Below the pieces are notes generated by a model, which was given only the letters and a program-made list of their open reading frames with translations, was not told the origin of the DNA and ran no database searches. This document shows, piece after piece, positions 54,418 through 63,300 of a stretch of DNA of 64,000 bases (its first letter is position 1; each line of letters opens with the position of its first letter). A program made the position numbers and the translations under genes. Origin of the DNA: DATAES01 sp963802415 (GTDB taxonomy: Bacteria; Actinomycetota; Acidimicrobiia; Acidimicrobiales; JACDCH01); the NCBI GenBank assembly GCA_963802415.1, contig CAWDIH010000003.1, positions 767,379 to 831,378 on the forward strand, given 5' to 3'.

Positions 54418-55647
54418 GTGACCGAGCCGTTGCCAAATGTTCCGACGTCGAGGCGGCCGCTCGACGGCATCCGAGTAGTCGACCTTTCCCGCGTGCTGTC
54501 GGGGCCCTCCTGCGGCAAGGCGCTGGCCGATCTCGGAGCGGACGTGATCAAGGTCGAGCCGCCGGAGGGCGACCTCACGAGAACCGCGCGCCCGCGGGTG
54601 GGCGGGCTGCCGGTCTACTTCGCGCAACAGAACTGCGGCAAGCGATGCGTGTCGGTCGACCTGCGACTGGAAGCGGGCCGCGCCCTTGTCGCCGCGCTGG
54701 CGGCGGCATCCGACGTCGTGCTCGAGAACTTCAGGCCCGGCGTCGTCGACCGTCTCGGCCTCGGCTATACCGCAGTGCAGGCTCGCAATCCCAAGATCGT
54801 GTACTGCTCGATCACGGGCTACGGCCAGGACGGTCCCATGGCGCGGCGACGGGCATATGCGCCGGTGATGCACGCGGAGCTCGGTTTGATGGAGTTCGCC
54901 GCTCGGCGGCTCGCGACGGACCCGCGAGCCGAGGCGGTCTCGCATGCAGATCTGTACTCCGGGCTCCAGGCAACGATCGGGATCCTCGCCGCGCTCGTGC
55001 AACGCGATGCAACGGGTGTTGGCCAGCACATCGACGTCGCGATGGCCGAGGTCATGTTGCAAGCAACGGAGTGGACCGCGGTCGAACTGGCCGGTGGCAC
55101 CGGGGATCTCCTCCACATCTTCGGCAGCTTCAACGCGCCCGTGCTTCGGCTCGGCGACGGCACCGTGGTGCATGTGCCAGGCGATCCCGTGTCGAGCTTC
55201 CCCGCTTGGTGCGACGCGATGGACCGGCCAGACCTCGCTGCGGCCGAGCGGTTCGCCACTCGCGAGGCACGGCACGCGAACCGCAGCGAGATGATGGCGG
55301 TCCTCCAACAGTTTGCGACGACGTTCGACAGCTTCGACGAATTCGAAGCCGTGCTCGGTACGGCAAAGCTCGCCGTCGGTGAGATGCGTCCGGTCACCGA
55401 CGTGAACACCGCGGCGTGGGCAAAGGAGCGCGAAGCGCTGGTCGACGTCGGCCACGACGGCGCACCCTTGCGACTGCCGCGGTCGCCGTTCCGGTTCTCG
55501 GCCGCGAGCGCAGGCACGGCGGGACGACCTGCATGGCAAGGCGAGCACAACCGCGAAATCCTGCGCGAGGTGCTCCAGTTGAGCGACGCGGAGGTCGATC
55601 GGCTCGAGGCCGACGCCGTGCTCGTCAGCCGGCCGCCTTCTGGATGA
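54418..55647 (+). CDS. Class III CoA transferase (CaiB/BaiF family)
   Basis: 409 residues. The N-terminus LDGIRVVDLSRVLSGPSCGK, with VIKVEPPEGDLTR, is the family hallmark. VENFRPG-type segment VLENFRPGVVDRLGLGY and YCSITGYGQDGP follow. The catalytic Asp is in SHADLYSGLQATIGILAALV, equivalent to Asp169 of formyl-CoA transferase. It moves CoA between carboxylic acids; the substrate cannot be told from sequence. GTG 54,418 is set by the leaderless -10 box. The end overlaps the convergent GNAT gene by 23 bases. Confidence 0.9.
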   Translation: MTEPLPNVPTSRRPLDGIRVVDLSRVLSGPSCGKALADLGADVIKVEPPEGDLTRTARPRVGGLPVYFAQQNCGKRCVSVDLRLEAGRALVAALAAASDVVLENFRPGVVDRLGLGYTAVQARNPKIVYCSITGYGQDGPMARRRAYAPVMHAELGLMEFAARRLATDPRAEAVSHADLYSGLQATIGILAALVQRDATGVGQHIDVAMAEVMLQATEWTAVELAGGTGDLLHIFGSFNAPVLRLGDGTVVHVPGDPVSSFPAWCDAMDRPDLAAAERFATREARHANRSEMMAVLQQFATTFDSFDEFEAVLGTAKLAVGEMRPVTDVNTAAWAKEREALVDVGHDGAPLRLPRSPFRFSAASAGTAGRPAWQGEHNREILREVLQLSDAEVDRLEADAVLVSRPPSG

Positions 55648-56164
55648 CGGCGATCGGTCCTTCGAGAACGAGCTCGTCGGCCACGAGGTCCATGAGCAGC
55701 GTGTCTCGGAAGACGCCATCGGCACCCAGCTCGTTCTGGCGGAGGATGCCGACCGGTCGGTAGCCGAGCTTCTCGTAGCAGCGAATGGCTCGCGCGTTGG
55801 CAGCGGCAGGATCGATCGTGAGGTGATGATGGCCGAGGTCGTCGATCAGATGGCGAGCAAGACCTCGCAACGCGGCGATCGCGACGTCCTTGCCGTGCCA
55901 GACCGTGCTGACCGCGATGTCCATGCCCCCGTGGCGGTACTCCTCGTCGGGTTCCTCCCAACTCTGGATGACTCCCGCGACCGCGCCGTCGACCTCGATG
56001 ACGTAGACGGTCGTGTCGTCGTCGACCTCGGTGACGAAATCGCGCTCGATCCGGCCGCGGTCGTAGCGTGGCCACCACTTTGCGACAGCCGGCTCAGCCA
56101 GGATCGTGGCGATCGCGTCGACGTCGCCGACGTTCGGCGAACGAAGGACCACTGGTGGCGCCAT
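55625..56164 (-). CDS. GNAT N-acetyltransferase (aminoglycoside-6'/RimJ-like)
   Basis: 179 residues. VVLRSPNVGDVDAIATILAE opens the fold, VYVIEVDGAVAGVIQ is the central strand, and GKDVAIAALRGLARHLIDDL with LTIDPAAANARAIRCYEKLG forms the acetyl-CoA site. It resembles AAC(6')-type and ribosomal-protein acetyltransferases, but the acceptor is unknown. The start is one base after the LuxR stop (TGAGATG), so it is translationally coupled to that regulator. Confidence 0.83.
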   Translation of the reverse strand: MAPPVVLRSPNVGDVDAIATILAEPAVAKWWPRYDRGRIERDFVTEVDDDTTVYVIEVDGAVAGVIQSWEEPDEEYRHGGMDIAVSTVWHGKDVAIAALRGLARHLIDDLGHHHLTIDPAAANARAIRCYEKLGYRPVGILRQNELGADGVFRDTLLMDLVADELVLEGPIAVIQKAAG

Positions 56165-56165
56165 C

Positions 56166-56432
56166 TCACACGACGCCGCGGTCGCTCGCCCACCGTGTGA
56201 GCTCGTGCCGGGTGGACAGCTGCAGTTTGCGCAGGACCGCCGACACATGCGTCTCGACGGTCTTGACCGAGATCTCGAGCCGTCGGGCGATCTCCTTGTA
56301 CGTGTAGCCCCGGGCGATGAGACGGAGGACCTCGGCTTCGCGGGCCGTGAGCTTGTCGAGCTCCGGGTCCTGCGGCGCGGTCACCGTCGTCGGCTCGCCC
56401 GCGAACGCGTCGAGCACGAATCCGGCGATCGA
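56166..56432 (-). CDS. LuxR/NarL-type response regulator, C-terminal DNA-binding part only
   Basis: About 88 residues remain. DKLTAREAEVLRLIARGYTY, KEIARRLEISVKTVETHVSA and VLRKLQLSTRHELTRWA form a LuxR-type helix-turn-helix preceded by a linker IAGFVLDAFAGEPTT. The receiver domain that should precede it is missing: upstream of about 56,432 the sequence changes to a lipoprotein gene in the same orientation. It is the last piece of the left-hand genome before the junction. Confidence 0.8.
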   Translation of the reverse strand, partial: SIAGFVLDAFAGEPTTVTAPQDPELDKLTAREAEVLRLIARGYTYKEIARRLEISVKTVETHVSAVLRKLQLSTRHELTRWASDRGVV

Positions 56433-56440
56433 AGCGGTTC
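56430..56440. other. Junction between two genomic backgrounds (probable chimera)
   Basis: On the minus strand a lipoprotein frame (TGKNRF) runs into the LuxR linker (SIAGFVLDAF) around the bases CGCTTCGATC. Both genes are cut in mid-domain. Gene content and style change on either side. Confidence 0.7.
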
Positions 56441-56660
56441 TTCCCGGTGCGCAGCTCGAGCCCCGACGGCGCCAGCACCGGGCCGGTCCCGCCGGCGTCC
56501 TTGAGCAGCTCGGCGAGCGACTTGCCGTTGGGCTTCGGGAAGTCCTCTGCCTTGGCGGCGGGCGGCGCTTGCTGGTCGCCCGACGACGAGTCTCCCCGCC
56601 GCAGCCGGCGATCAGGGCGCCGGCGATCAGGGCGAGTAGGAGGATCCATCGGGTACTCAC
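56433..56660 (-). CDS. Lipoprotein N-terminus, truncated at the junction
   Basis: Starts GTG with STRWILLLALIAGALIAGCG, a signal peptide with lipobox LIAGC, so the mature protein would be lipid-anchored at Cys. After a one-base shift near 56,597 it continues DSSSGDQQAPPAAKAEDFPK and KSLAELLKDAGGTGPVLAPS, a pattern I associate with Solirubrobacterales lipoproteins. The remainder is missing, replaced by the LuxR fragment. Divergent from the SDR gene. Confidence 0.65.
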
Positions 56661-56702
56661 GGGCGGGAAGGGTAGAGAGTTTGCATAGAGTGCCCGCGCT
56701 AT

Positions 56703-57425
56703 ATGGACCGCGCGGCACTCATCACTGGAGGATCCAGCGGGATCGGGCATGCGATCGCCCGGGCGCTGGGTGAAGACGGCTACCGGCTGACCCTCTCGGC
56801 CCGGCGCCCGGACAAGCTCGAGGCGGCCGCGCAGACGCTGCGCGACGAGGGCTTCGACGTGGAGGCCGTCCCCGCCAACATGGCGGACGAGCAGGAGATC
56901 TCAAAGCTGGTGGCCGCACATCGGGAGCGCTGCGGGCGCCTCGACGTGCTGATCAACAACGCGGGGATCGGCATCGGCGGCGCGGTCGCCGACGCGGAGA
57001 CCAAGAAGCTCGATCTCCAACTCGACGTGAATCTACGCGCGGTCTACCTGCTCGCGCGGGAGGCGATCCCGATGCTGAAGGAGGCCGGCGCCGAGCACGG
57101 CAAGGCGCTGATGACGAACACCGCGTCCTACGCCGGAAAGCACGGACAGGGCTGGCTCGCGGCCTATTCGGCGACGAAGTTCGGCGTGGTCGGGCTGAGC
57201 CAGGCGCTCCACAAGGAGCTCGCCACGGATGGCGTGCAGGTGACCGCCCTCTGCCCCGGCTTCGTCGCGACGCCGATGACCGACTGGGTCGAGGGCGAGG
57301 TTCCGAAGGACGAGATGATTCAGCCCGAGGACATCGCCGAGGCGATCAGGTTCCTGCTCAGGACTTCGCGAAAGTGCGTGGTGCCTGAGGTGCAGTTCGT
57401 TCGTCCTGGGGATTCAGAGCTCTGA
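56703..57425 (+). CDS. Short-chain dehydrogenase/reductase (classical SDR)
   Basis: 240 residues. AALITGGSSGIGHAIARAL is the Rossmann cofactor loop (TGxxxGxG), LDVLINNAGIGIGG the NNAG motif, TNTASYAGKHGQGW holds the catalytic Ser, and YSATKFGV the Tyr/Lys pair. Arg at RRPDK after the second strand suggests NADPH preference. The substrate is unknown. First complete gene to the right of the junction. Confidence 0.9.
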   Translation: MDRAALITGGSSGIGHAIARALGEDGYRLTLSARRPDKLEAAAQTLRDEGFDVEAVPANMADEQEISKLVAAHRERCGRLDVLINNAGIGIGGAVADAETKKLDLQLDVNLRAVYLLAREAIPMLKEAGAEHGKALMTNTASYAGKHGQGWLAAYSATKFGVVGLSQALHKELATDGVQVTALCPGFVATPMTDWVEGEVPKDEMIQPEDIAEAIRFLLRTSRKCVVPEVQFVRPGDSEL

Positions 57426-57871
57426 TCACGCCGCAGCTCGGCCACCGCGCGCTCGTACTCGTCGAAGCGGTGGAAGAGGCGCGGCAGGCGGCGCTTCTGC
57501 GCCGTCGCGCGCCACGTCTGAAGCTCCGGCAGCTCGTCCAGGGCGATGCTCGCCTCGAGCATCGCGGTCAGGGTGTGCAGCTCGCGGTCGCTGGCCGGCC
57601 GCGGACGCCCGCGGGCGCCGGTGTAGCGGTCCCACGCGTGAGCGAAACTGGCCAGGCTGGTGCGGCCGCCGTTGCGATGAGCGGCGAGCATCGGGCACAC
57701 GCCGCCCTTCCGGTCCGTGTACGCGCCGACGATGATCCGGTTCGCCTCGACGCCCGTCAGCATCGCCTTGCGCGTCTCGAGCGGAAGGCAATCGATGGCG
57801 GTGCGGAGGTCTCGGCGGGGCGGCGTCTCATGGCCTCTTACATAGGATCGGCAAGTAACGGGGCAAAACAT
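57320..57871 (-). CDS. Conserved hypothetical protein (Thermoleophilia type), ends uncertain
   Basis: Up to 183 residues. The core DLRTAIDCLPLETRKAMLTG, IIVGAYTDRKGGVCPMLAAH, RNGGRTSLASFAHAWDRYTG and a helical C-terminus with many Arg/Leu look like a real coding sequence, and I recall similar small proteins from Solirubrobacterales, but no function is known. The frame runs 106 bases into the convergent SDR gene, and its first residues have no good start, so a frameshift at one or both ends is likely. Confidence 0.55.
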   Translation of the reverse strand: MFCPVTCRSYVRGHETPPRRDLRTAIDCLPLETRKAMLTGVEANRIIVGAYTDRKGGVCPMLAAHRNGGRTSLASFAHAWDRYTGARGRPRPASDRELHTLTAMLEASIALDELPELQTWRATAQKRRLPRLFHRFDEYERAVAELRRDQSSESPGRTNCTSGTTHFREVLSRNLIASAMSSG

Positions 57872-57896
57872 GCAACTCGGCGATAGGACATTTGCA

Positions 57897-58933
57897 GTGC
57901 GGCTCGGCCTGAACGTCGGCTACTGGGGCCTCGGCATGGGCGCCGCGGACCAGCTCGAGCTGGTGAAGGAGGCGGAGGGCGCGGGCTTCGACTCCGTGTG
58001 GGCCGCCGAGGCCTACGGGTCGGACGCCGCCACGGTGCTGGCCTGGCTCGCGGCGCAGACGGAGCGCATCAGGATCGGCTCGGCGATCTTCCAGATGCCC
58101 GGCTCGCTCGCCCGCGATGACCGCCATGACCGCGGCCACGCTCGACCAGCTCTCCGGCGGGCGGATGCTGCTCGGGATCGGCACGTCCGGGCCGCAGGTG
58201 GCCGAGGGCTGGCACGGGCAGCGCTTCGGCAAGCAGCTCGAGCGCACGCGCGAGTACGTGGAGATCCTGCGCAAGACGCTCGCGCGCGAGCGGCTCGAGT
58301 ACGACGGCGAGACCTATCAGCTGCCGCTCCCCGACGGGCCCGGCAAGGCGCTGAAGCTCACGATCGCGCCGGTGCAGGAGCGGATCCCGATCTACATCGC
58401 CTCGATCGGGCCGAAGAACACGCAGCTCACCGGCGAGATCGCCGACGGCTGGCTGCCGATCTTCTTCTCCCCCGAGCACGTGGACGGGTCGCGCGACGCT
58501 GCTCGAGGAGGGCGCCGCGCGGGCCGGCCGGACGCTCGGGCCGGAGTTCGACATCGCGCCGAGCGTGAACGTGGCGATCGACGACGACGTGGACCGCGCC
58601 CGCGACCAGATGCGCCACTTCATCGCCCTATACGTGGGCGGCATGGGCTCGCGCGAGCGCAACTTCTACAACTCGCTGGTGCAGCGCTACGGGTTCGAGG
58701 ACGCGGCTCGCGAGATCCAGGACCTCTATCTCGAGGGGAAGAAGGACGAGGCCGCCGCGGCCGTGCCCGCCGAGCTGATCGACACGATCACGCTCGTGGG
58801 CCCGCGCGACAAGGTGCGCGACCGGCTCGAGGTCTATCGCGACGCGGGCGTCGGGACGCTGATCGTGTCGCCGGTCTCGTTCGACACGGGCGAGCGCAGG
58901 CGAATGGTCCGCGAGCTGGCGGAGATGCTCTGA
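57897..58933 (+). CDS. LLM-class F420-dependent oxidoreductase (two frameshifts)
   Basis: Luciferase-like TIM-barrel enzyme, about 345 residues when joined. RLGLNVGYWGLGMGAADQLE and GFDSVWAAEAYGSDAATVLA start the barrel. MTAATLDQLSGGRMLLGIGT and QVAEGWHGQRFGKQLERTRE follow after a shift near 58,112. RIPIYIASIGPKNTQLTGEI and ADGWLPIFFSPEHVDG come next, and after a second shift near 58,500 ELIDTITLVGPRDKVRDRLE completes it. The family uses reduced F420 (or FMN). GTG 57,897 is chosen; ATG 57,870 is possible. Confidence 0.85.
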
Positions 58934-60166
58934 GCCGCGCGCTTCCTGCTCGCCGCGTTCGGGGATCCCGGGCACGCGTTTCCGGCGATCGCCCTGGGGG
59001 CCGAGCTGGCGCGGCGCGGGCACGAGGTCACGCTCGAGACGTGGTCGCGCTGGGAGGAGCACGTGGAGCGCGAGGGAATGCGCTTCGCGGCCGCGCCGGA
59101 GTACCAGGTCTTCCCCACCCGCGAGGTGCCGCTGAAGCCCTACGCCGCGGCGGTGAAGGCCTCCGGCTCCACGCGCGAGCTGATCCGCGCGTTCGATCCC
59201 GACGTGGTGGTGGCGGACATCATCACCGTGGCCGGCTCGCTCGCCGCGCAGGCCGAGGGGCGGCCGTGGGCCACGCTCGTGCCGCACGTGCTGCCCACGG
59301 GCGAGCCGGGGTTCCCGATCTACTCGGTGGGCGCGGTCTACCCGCGCAGCGCCGGTCGGGCGGCGGATGTGGGCGCTCGTGCGGCCGATGGTGATGACGG
59401 GCGAGGAGCAGGGGCGCGTGGAGCTGAACGGCGCGCGCGAGCGCGTGGGCCTGCCGCCGCTCGACGAGGTGCACGGCGGGATCTCGCGCGACCTGGCGAT
59501 CGTCGCGACGTTCCCCCAGCTCGAGTACCCGCGCACCGCCGGCTGGCCCGGGATGCGGGTCACGGGGCCGCTGCTCTGGGAGCAGCCGTTCGGCGACGTG
59601 GAGCTGCCGCCGGGGGACGCCCCGCTCGTGCTGGTGGCGCCGAGCACCTCGCAGGACCCGGAGCACCGGCTGGTGCGGGCGGCGCTCGAGGGGCTGGCGG
59701 ACGAGCCGGTGCGCGTGCTGGCCACCACGAACCGGCAGGGAGCCCGCGAGCCGCTCGCCCGTGCCGGCGAACGCGCGGCTGGTCGACTGGGTCTCGTACG
59801 CGCGCACGATGCCGCTCTGCGACGCGGTGGTCTGCCACGCCGGCCACGGCACGCTCGCGCGTGCGCTGGCGAGCGGCGCGCCGGTGGTGGCGTGCCCCCA
59901 CGCCGGGCGACATGGCCGAGAACGCGGCCCGCATCCGCTGGGCCGGGGCGGGCGTGTCGCTGCCGCGCCGCTTCACGACGCCGCGCGGCGTGCGGCTGGC
60001 GGTGCGCCGCGTGCTGGGCGAGCCCCGCTACAGGCGCCGTGCCGAGGAGCTGCGCGACTGGGCGACCCGCAACGACGGGGCCAGCGCGGCCGCCGACGCG
60101 GTCGAAGAGTTCGCCGAATCTGCACAAAATCGCAAAGAGCGGGTTGATTGCTTTCGGAGCACTTGA
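58934..60166 (+). CDS. MGT-type glycosyltransferase, GT1-like (several frameshifts)
   Basis: GT-B enzyme of the macrolide/UDP-glycosyltransferase type, about 410 residues when joined. Blocks: FLLAAFGDPGHAFPAIALGA, DPDVVVADIITVAGSLAA and LVPHVLPTGEPGFPIYSVGA; then GGISRDLAIVATFPQLEYPR and PLVLVAPSTSQDPEHRLVRA; then LVDWVSYARTMPLCDAVVCH with AGHGTLARALASGAPVVACP (the donor-binding HxGxGT region); then MAENAARIRWAGAGVSLPRR. Shifts lie near 59,365, 59,755 and 59,905. The start codon is unclear because the open frame continues directly from the LLM stop. Confidence 0.78.
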   Translation, partial: AARFLLAAFGDPGHAFPAIALGAELARRGHEVTLETWSRWEEHVEREGMRFAAAPEYQVFPTREVPLKPYAAAVKASGSTRELIRAFDPDVVVADIITVAGSLAAQAEGRPWATLVPHVLPTGEPGFPIYSVGAVYPRSAGRAADVGARAADGDDGRGAGARGAERRARARGPAAARRGARRDLARPGDRRDVPPARVPAHRRLARDAGHGAAALGAAVRRRGAAAGGRPARAGGAEHLAGPGAPAGAGGARGAGGRAGARAGHHEPAGSPRAARPCRRTRGWSTGSRTRARCRSATRWSATPATARSRVRWRAARRWWRAPTPGDMAENAARIRWAGAGVSLPRRFTTPRGVRLAVRRVLGEPRYRRRAEELRDWATRNDGASAAADAVEEFAESAQNRKERVDCFRST

Positions 60167-60350
60167 CGCGGACACCCGACCGCTGGTCTACTCCTTCTCG
60201 AGACGCGGACGGAGCGCAAGAGCGAAGCCATGAGGTTGTAAGGCTCGCCCCGATGAAGGTCAACTTCGGTTGATTGGAGCGGACCTCAAGCGCGAAGTTC
60301 GCGTCTCGTTTACGTTCTGGCGCCAGTCGGACCGCCTCCGCCCGGCACGG

Positions 60351-60393
60351 TGCCGCACGCTTCTTCATCACTGTGATGAACGAACGTGCGGCA
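60351..60393. repeat. Near-perfect 21-bp hairpin next to tRNA-Asn
   Basis: 60,351-60,371 and 60,373-60,393 are inverted copies (19 of 21 match) around a single T: TGCCGCACGCTTCTTCATCA against TGATGAACGAACGTGCGGCA. It lies 18 bases beyond the 3' end of the minus-strand tRNA gene. The single-base loop recalls the hairpin in cassette 1. It could be a terminator or a REP-like element. Confidence 0.65.
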
Positions 60394-60410
60394 GTGCGCG
60401 ACTTGCAAGG

Positions 60411-60481
60411 CTCCCCGGGGTGGATTCGAACCACCAAGAACTGATTAACAGTCAGTCATGTTGCCGTTACATCACCGGGGA
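60411..60481 (-). tRNA. tRNA-Asn (anticodon GTT)
   Basis: 71 bases. Acceptor arms TCCCCGG and CCGGGGA pair fully, with discriminator G and no encoded CCA. D arm ATGT/ACAT, anticodon arm ACTGA/TCAGT around CTGTTAA (anticodon GTT), four-base variable loop, T arm GGTGG/CCACC around TTCGAAT. Confidence 0.93.
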
Positions 60482-60528
60482 ACGGCGTTGCCGAGCATAG
60501 CGCTCAGCTCGGCTGCGGATCGGCGGAG

Positions 60529-61542
60529 CTAGGCCTCGTCGGCGGTTCCTGCGAGGCGGTCTGCGCCGCCTGAGCTCTTCAGCATCGCCAGTGTCTTTGA
60601 CTCGATCTGGCGCACTCGTTCGCGGGTCACTCCGACCTCTTGGCCGATGTCCTCGAGGGTCATCGGGCCCTCGTCGCCCAGGCCGTAGCGGAGCTCGATC
60701 ACCTTGCGCTCTCGCCAGCCCAGCGAGTCGAGCACCTTCAGGAGGTCCGCGTCGCGGATTCGGTTGGCCACGATCTCGAGGGGGCGGTCGGTGGCGGAGT
60801 CCTCGATGAAGTCGCCGAGGGAGGCGTCGCCCTCCTCGCCGCCCACGGGCGCCTCGAGCGACACCGGCTCCTGCCCCAGCTTCAGGATCTCCTCGACCTT
60901 CTTGGCCGGCATCTCCACGAGCTCGCCGATCTCCTCCGGCGTGGGCTCGCGGTTGTGCTTCTGGATCAGCGACCGCTTCGCGCGCGCCACCCGGTTCATC
61001 CGCTCCACCATGTGGACCGGGATGCGGATGGTGCGCGACTGGTCCGCCAGGGCGCGCGTGATCGCCTGGCGGATCCACCAGGTCGCGTAGGTCGAGAACT
61101 TGAAGCCGCGCCGCCAGTCGAACTTCTCGACCGCGCGGATCAGCCCGAGGTTGCCCTCCTGGATCAGGTCCAGCAGCGTCAGGCCGCGCCCGGTGTAGCG
61201 CTTCGCGATCGAGACCACGAGCCGCAGGTTCGCCTCGATCAGCGAGTTCTTCGCGGCCATGTCGTTCATCTCGATCCGCTTGGCGAGGCGCACCTCGTCC
61301 TCACGGGTGAGCAGCGGCACCCGGCCGATCGAGCGCAGGTAGAGCCGGACCGCGTCCTCCGCCCCATGCTCCGGGGGCGCCACCACCAGGCCGGCGGTGA
61401 CCACGCCTCCCTCGTCGTAGAGGTCGGCGGCCGTGGGCTCCTCCTGATCCTCGGACTGGCCGTTCGGCGGCGGGCCGCTGGGTCGAGCTCGCGCGGCTCC
61501 TCCGCTTCGTCGCCGTTCGCCGTTCAGCACGCGCTCGGTCAT
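60529..61542 (-). CDS. rpoD: Principal RNA polymerase sigma factor (RpoD/SigA type)
   Basis: 337 residues. Region 1.2 AVRLYLRSIGRVPLLTREDE, region 2 KNSLIEANLRLVVSIAKRYT, GLTLLDLIQEGNLGLIRAVE and KFSTYATWWIRQAITRALAD (core binding and -10 melting), region 3 HMVERMNRVARAKRSL, region 4 ERKVIELRYGLGDEGPMTLE and EVGVTRERVRQIESKTLAML (-35 recognition). The N-terminus is short and acidic, without a long region 1.1. It lies after dnaG on the same strand, the order seen in the widespread dnaG-rpoD macromolecular synthesis operon. Confidence 0.95.
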   Translation of the reverse strand: MTERVLNGERRRSGGAARARPSGPPPNGQSEDQEEPTAADLYDEGGVVTAGLVVAPPEHGAEDAVRLYLRSIGRVPLLTREDEVRLAKRIEMNDMAAKNSLIEANLRLVVSIAKRYTGRGLTLLDLIQEGNLGLIRAVEKFDWRRGFKFSTYATWWIRQAITRALADQSRTIRIPVHMVERMNRVARAKRSLIQKHNREPTPEEIGELVEMPAKKVEEILKLGQEPVSLEAPVGGEEGDASLGDFIEDSATDRPLEIVANRIRDADLLKVLDSLGWRERKVIELRYGLGDEGPMTLEDIGQEVGVTRERVRQIESKTLAMLKSSGGADRLAGTADEA

Positions 61543-61623
61543 GCCGTCTGTCCTATCGAAATTGAACCCATCTCCTTACGGACCGACTGCTCCGCCGCAG
61601 CCAGCTCCGTCTGACGTCCGAGC

Positions 61624-63300
61624 TCACCGTCCTGCGACGCGCGCCGTATCTCTCGCTTGAATACGTCGCAGCTCGAGCTGCAAAAGGCTGAATTCAAGCG
61701 TGCGCTCGTCCGTGGGGGGCCGCTCCTGTGCCGCGAAGGCGAGATCGGTGACGAGCGCCGCAAGCCGCGGGTCGTCCTGCGGCACGGTGGCCACCGGGTC
61801 ATCGAACTCGCTCACGAAGTGGGCACGGGCGCGGCGGGTGAGCTCCGAGGAGAACTGCTCGTCGTCGGGCTTGCCCAGGAAGTCGTGGCCGAGCTCCGCG
61901 CTCGAGAGGCACCTGATCAGGAACTCGCGCTCCCAGCGCAGCGACAGCTCGGCGGGCGACGCCTGCGTCGGCGCGTCCGGTCGCGCCGCGGGCGCGCGGG
62001 CGGGTGCCAGCACATAGTCCACGGGAACGTCGAGCCGGTCCGCGGCTTCGCGGACGAGCGCATCGCGTGTTGCGGTCCGTTCGGGTACTGCTGAGATCAG
62101 CTCGCGCGCCTCCCTTAAAGCCTTATCCCTGCCTGCAGGCGTGTCGAGGTCTGCATCGGCAAGTACCCGGCGCACCTGAAACTCGATCATGGGAACCGCA
62201 CGCTCCATCCGCTCTCACGAACGCCTCGGACCCCTCCTGAGTTACGAGCTCTGCTGGATCCGTGCCCTCCGGCATCTCCACGACGCGCAGATCGATCCCT
62301 CGATCCTCGGCGAGCCGCGACGCGCGCAACATGGCGTCCCGCCCGGCTCGATCCGCATCGAGAGCGAGGTAGACGAGGCCACGGCGGTTCCCGTCGCCCA
62401 CCTTCGCCAGCTCGGCGAGCTGCTCCTGCGTGAGCGCCGTGCCCATGATCGCCACGGCCTCGCGGATCCCCGCCTGGTGGAGTGCAAGCACATCGGTGTA
62501 ACCCTCCACGACCACGAAACGAGCGGTGCGCATCGCCTCCTTGCGGCCACGTCGATGCCGAAGAGCTGGCGACCCTTGTGGTAGAGGTCGTTCTCGGAGG
62601 TGTTCAGGTACTTCGGCCCGCGCCCCTCCCCCATCTGCCGCGCGCCGAAGCCGAGCACCTTGCCGCGCGAGTCGGCCAGCGGGAACATGATCCGCCCGCG
62701 AAAGCGGTCGTAGAGGCCGCCGTTCTTGCCCCGCTGCGCCAGACCGGCCGCCACGAGCTCCTCCTCGCTGAAGCCGCTCTGCCGGGCGCCCATGATCATC
62801 CGGTCCCACGCGCTCGGGCGAGTAGCCCACCCGGAACTCGGCGAGCACCTCGTCCGACAGGCCGCGTGAGGCCAGGTATTCGCGCGCCGGCGCCGCCTCG
62901 GCCGATTCGCGCAGATAGGCGGCGTAGAAGCGGCTCGCCCGCTCGAGCAGGGCGTGCAGGCGCTCGCGCCGGCGGCGGCGCTCCTCGGCGCGCGGATCGT
63001 CGGCCTCCCGCTCCACCCGCACGCCCGACTGCTCGGCCAGCAGCTCCACGGCCTCCTGGAAGTCGAGCGCCTCGGTCTGCTGGACGAACTTGAAGGCGTC
63101 GCCGCCCTCGCCGCAGCCGAAGCAGTAGTAGAGCTTCTCCTCCGGGTTCACCGAGAACGAGGGCGTGCGCTCGTCGTGGAAGGGGCAGAGCCCGCTCCAG
63201 CGCGTGCCCACCCGGCGCAGGTCCGTCTTCTGGCCCACGAGCTGGACCATGTCCACGGCCTCGCGACGCGGTCGATCGTGTCCTTTGTGAACAGCGCCAT
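61624..63300 (-). CDS. dnaG: DNA primase (several frameshifts)
   Basis: Makes RNA primers for DNA replication. The N-terminal zinc finger is in SGLCPFHDERTPSFSV with YYCFGCGEGGDAF (CHC2). REYLASRGLSDEVLAEFRVG and GRIMFPLADSRGKVLGFGAR lead to the TOPRIM domain, where VVVEGYTDVLALHQAG and LALDADRAGRDAMLRA hold the metal-binding acidic residues. The C-terminal helicase-binding domain is weakly conserved. Shifts lie near 63,265, 62,815, 62,545 and 62,205. The ATG at 63,300 overlaps the dgt stop as TGATG. Corrected length is about 560 residues. Confidence 0.92.

Noticed and set aside
54376..55725. Long minus-strand open frame opposite the CoA transferase
   Set aside because: Shadow of the CaiB/BaiF gene, which has all family motifs and a promoter.
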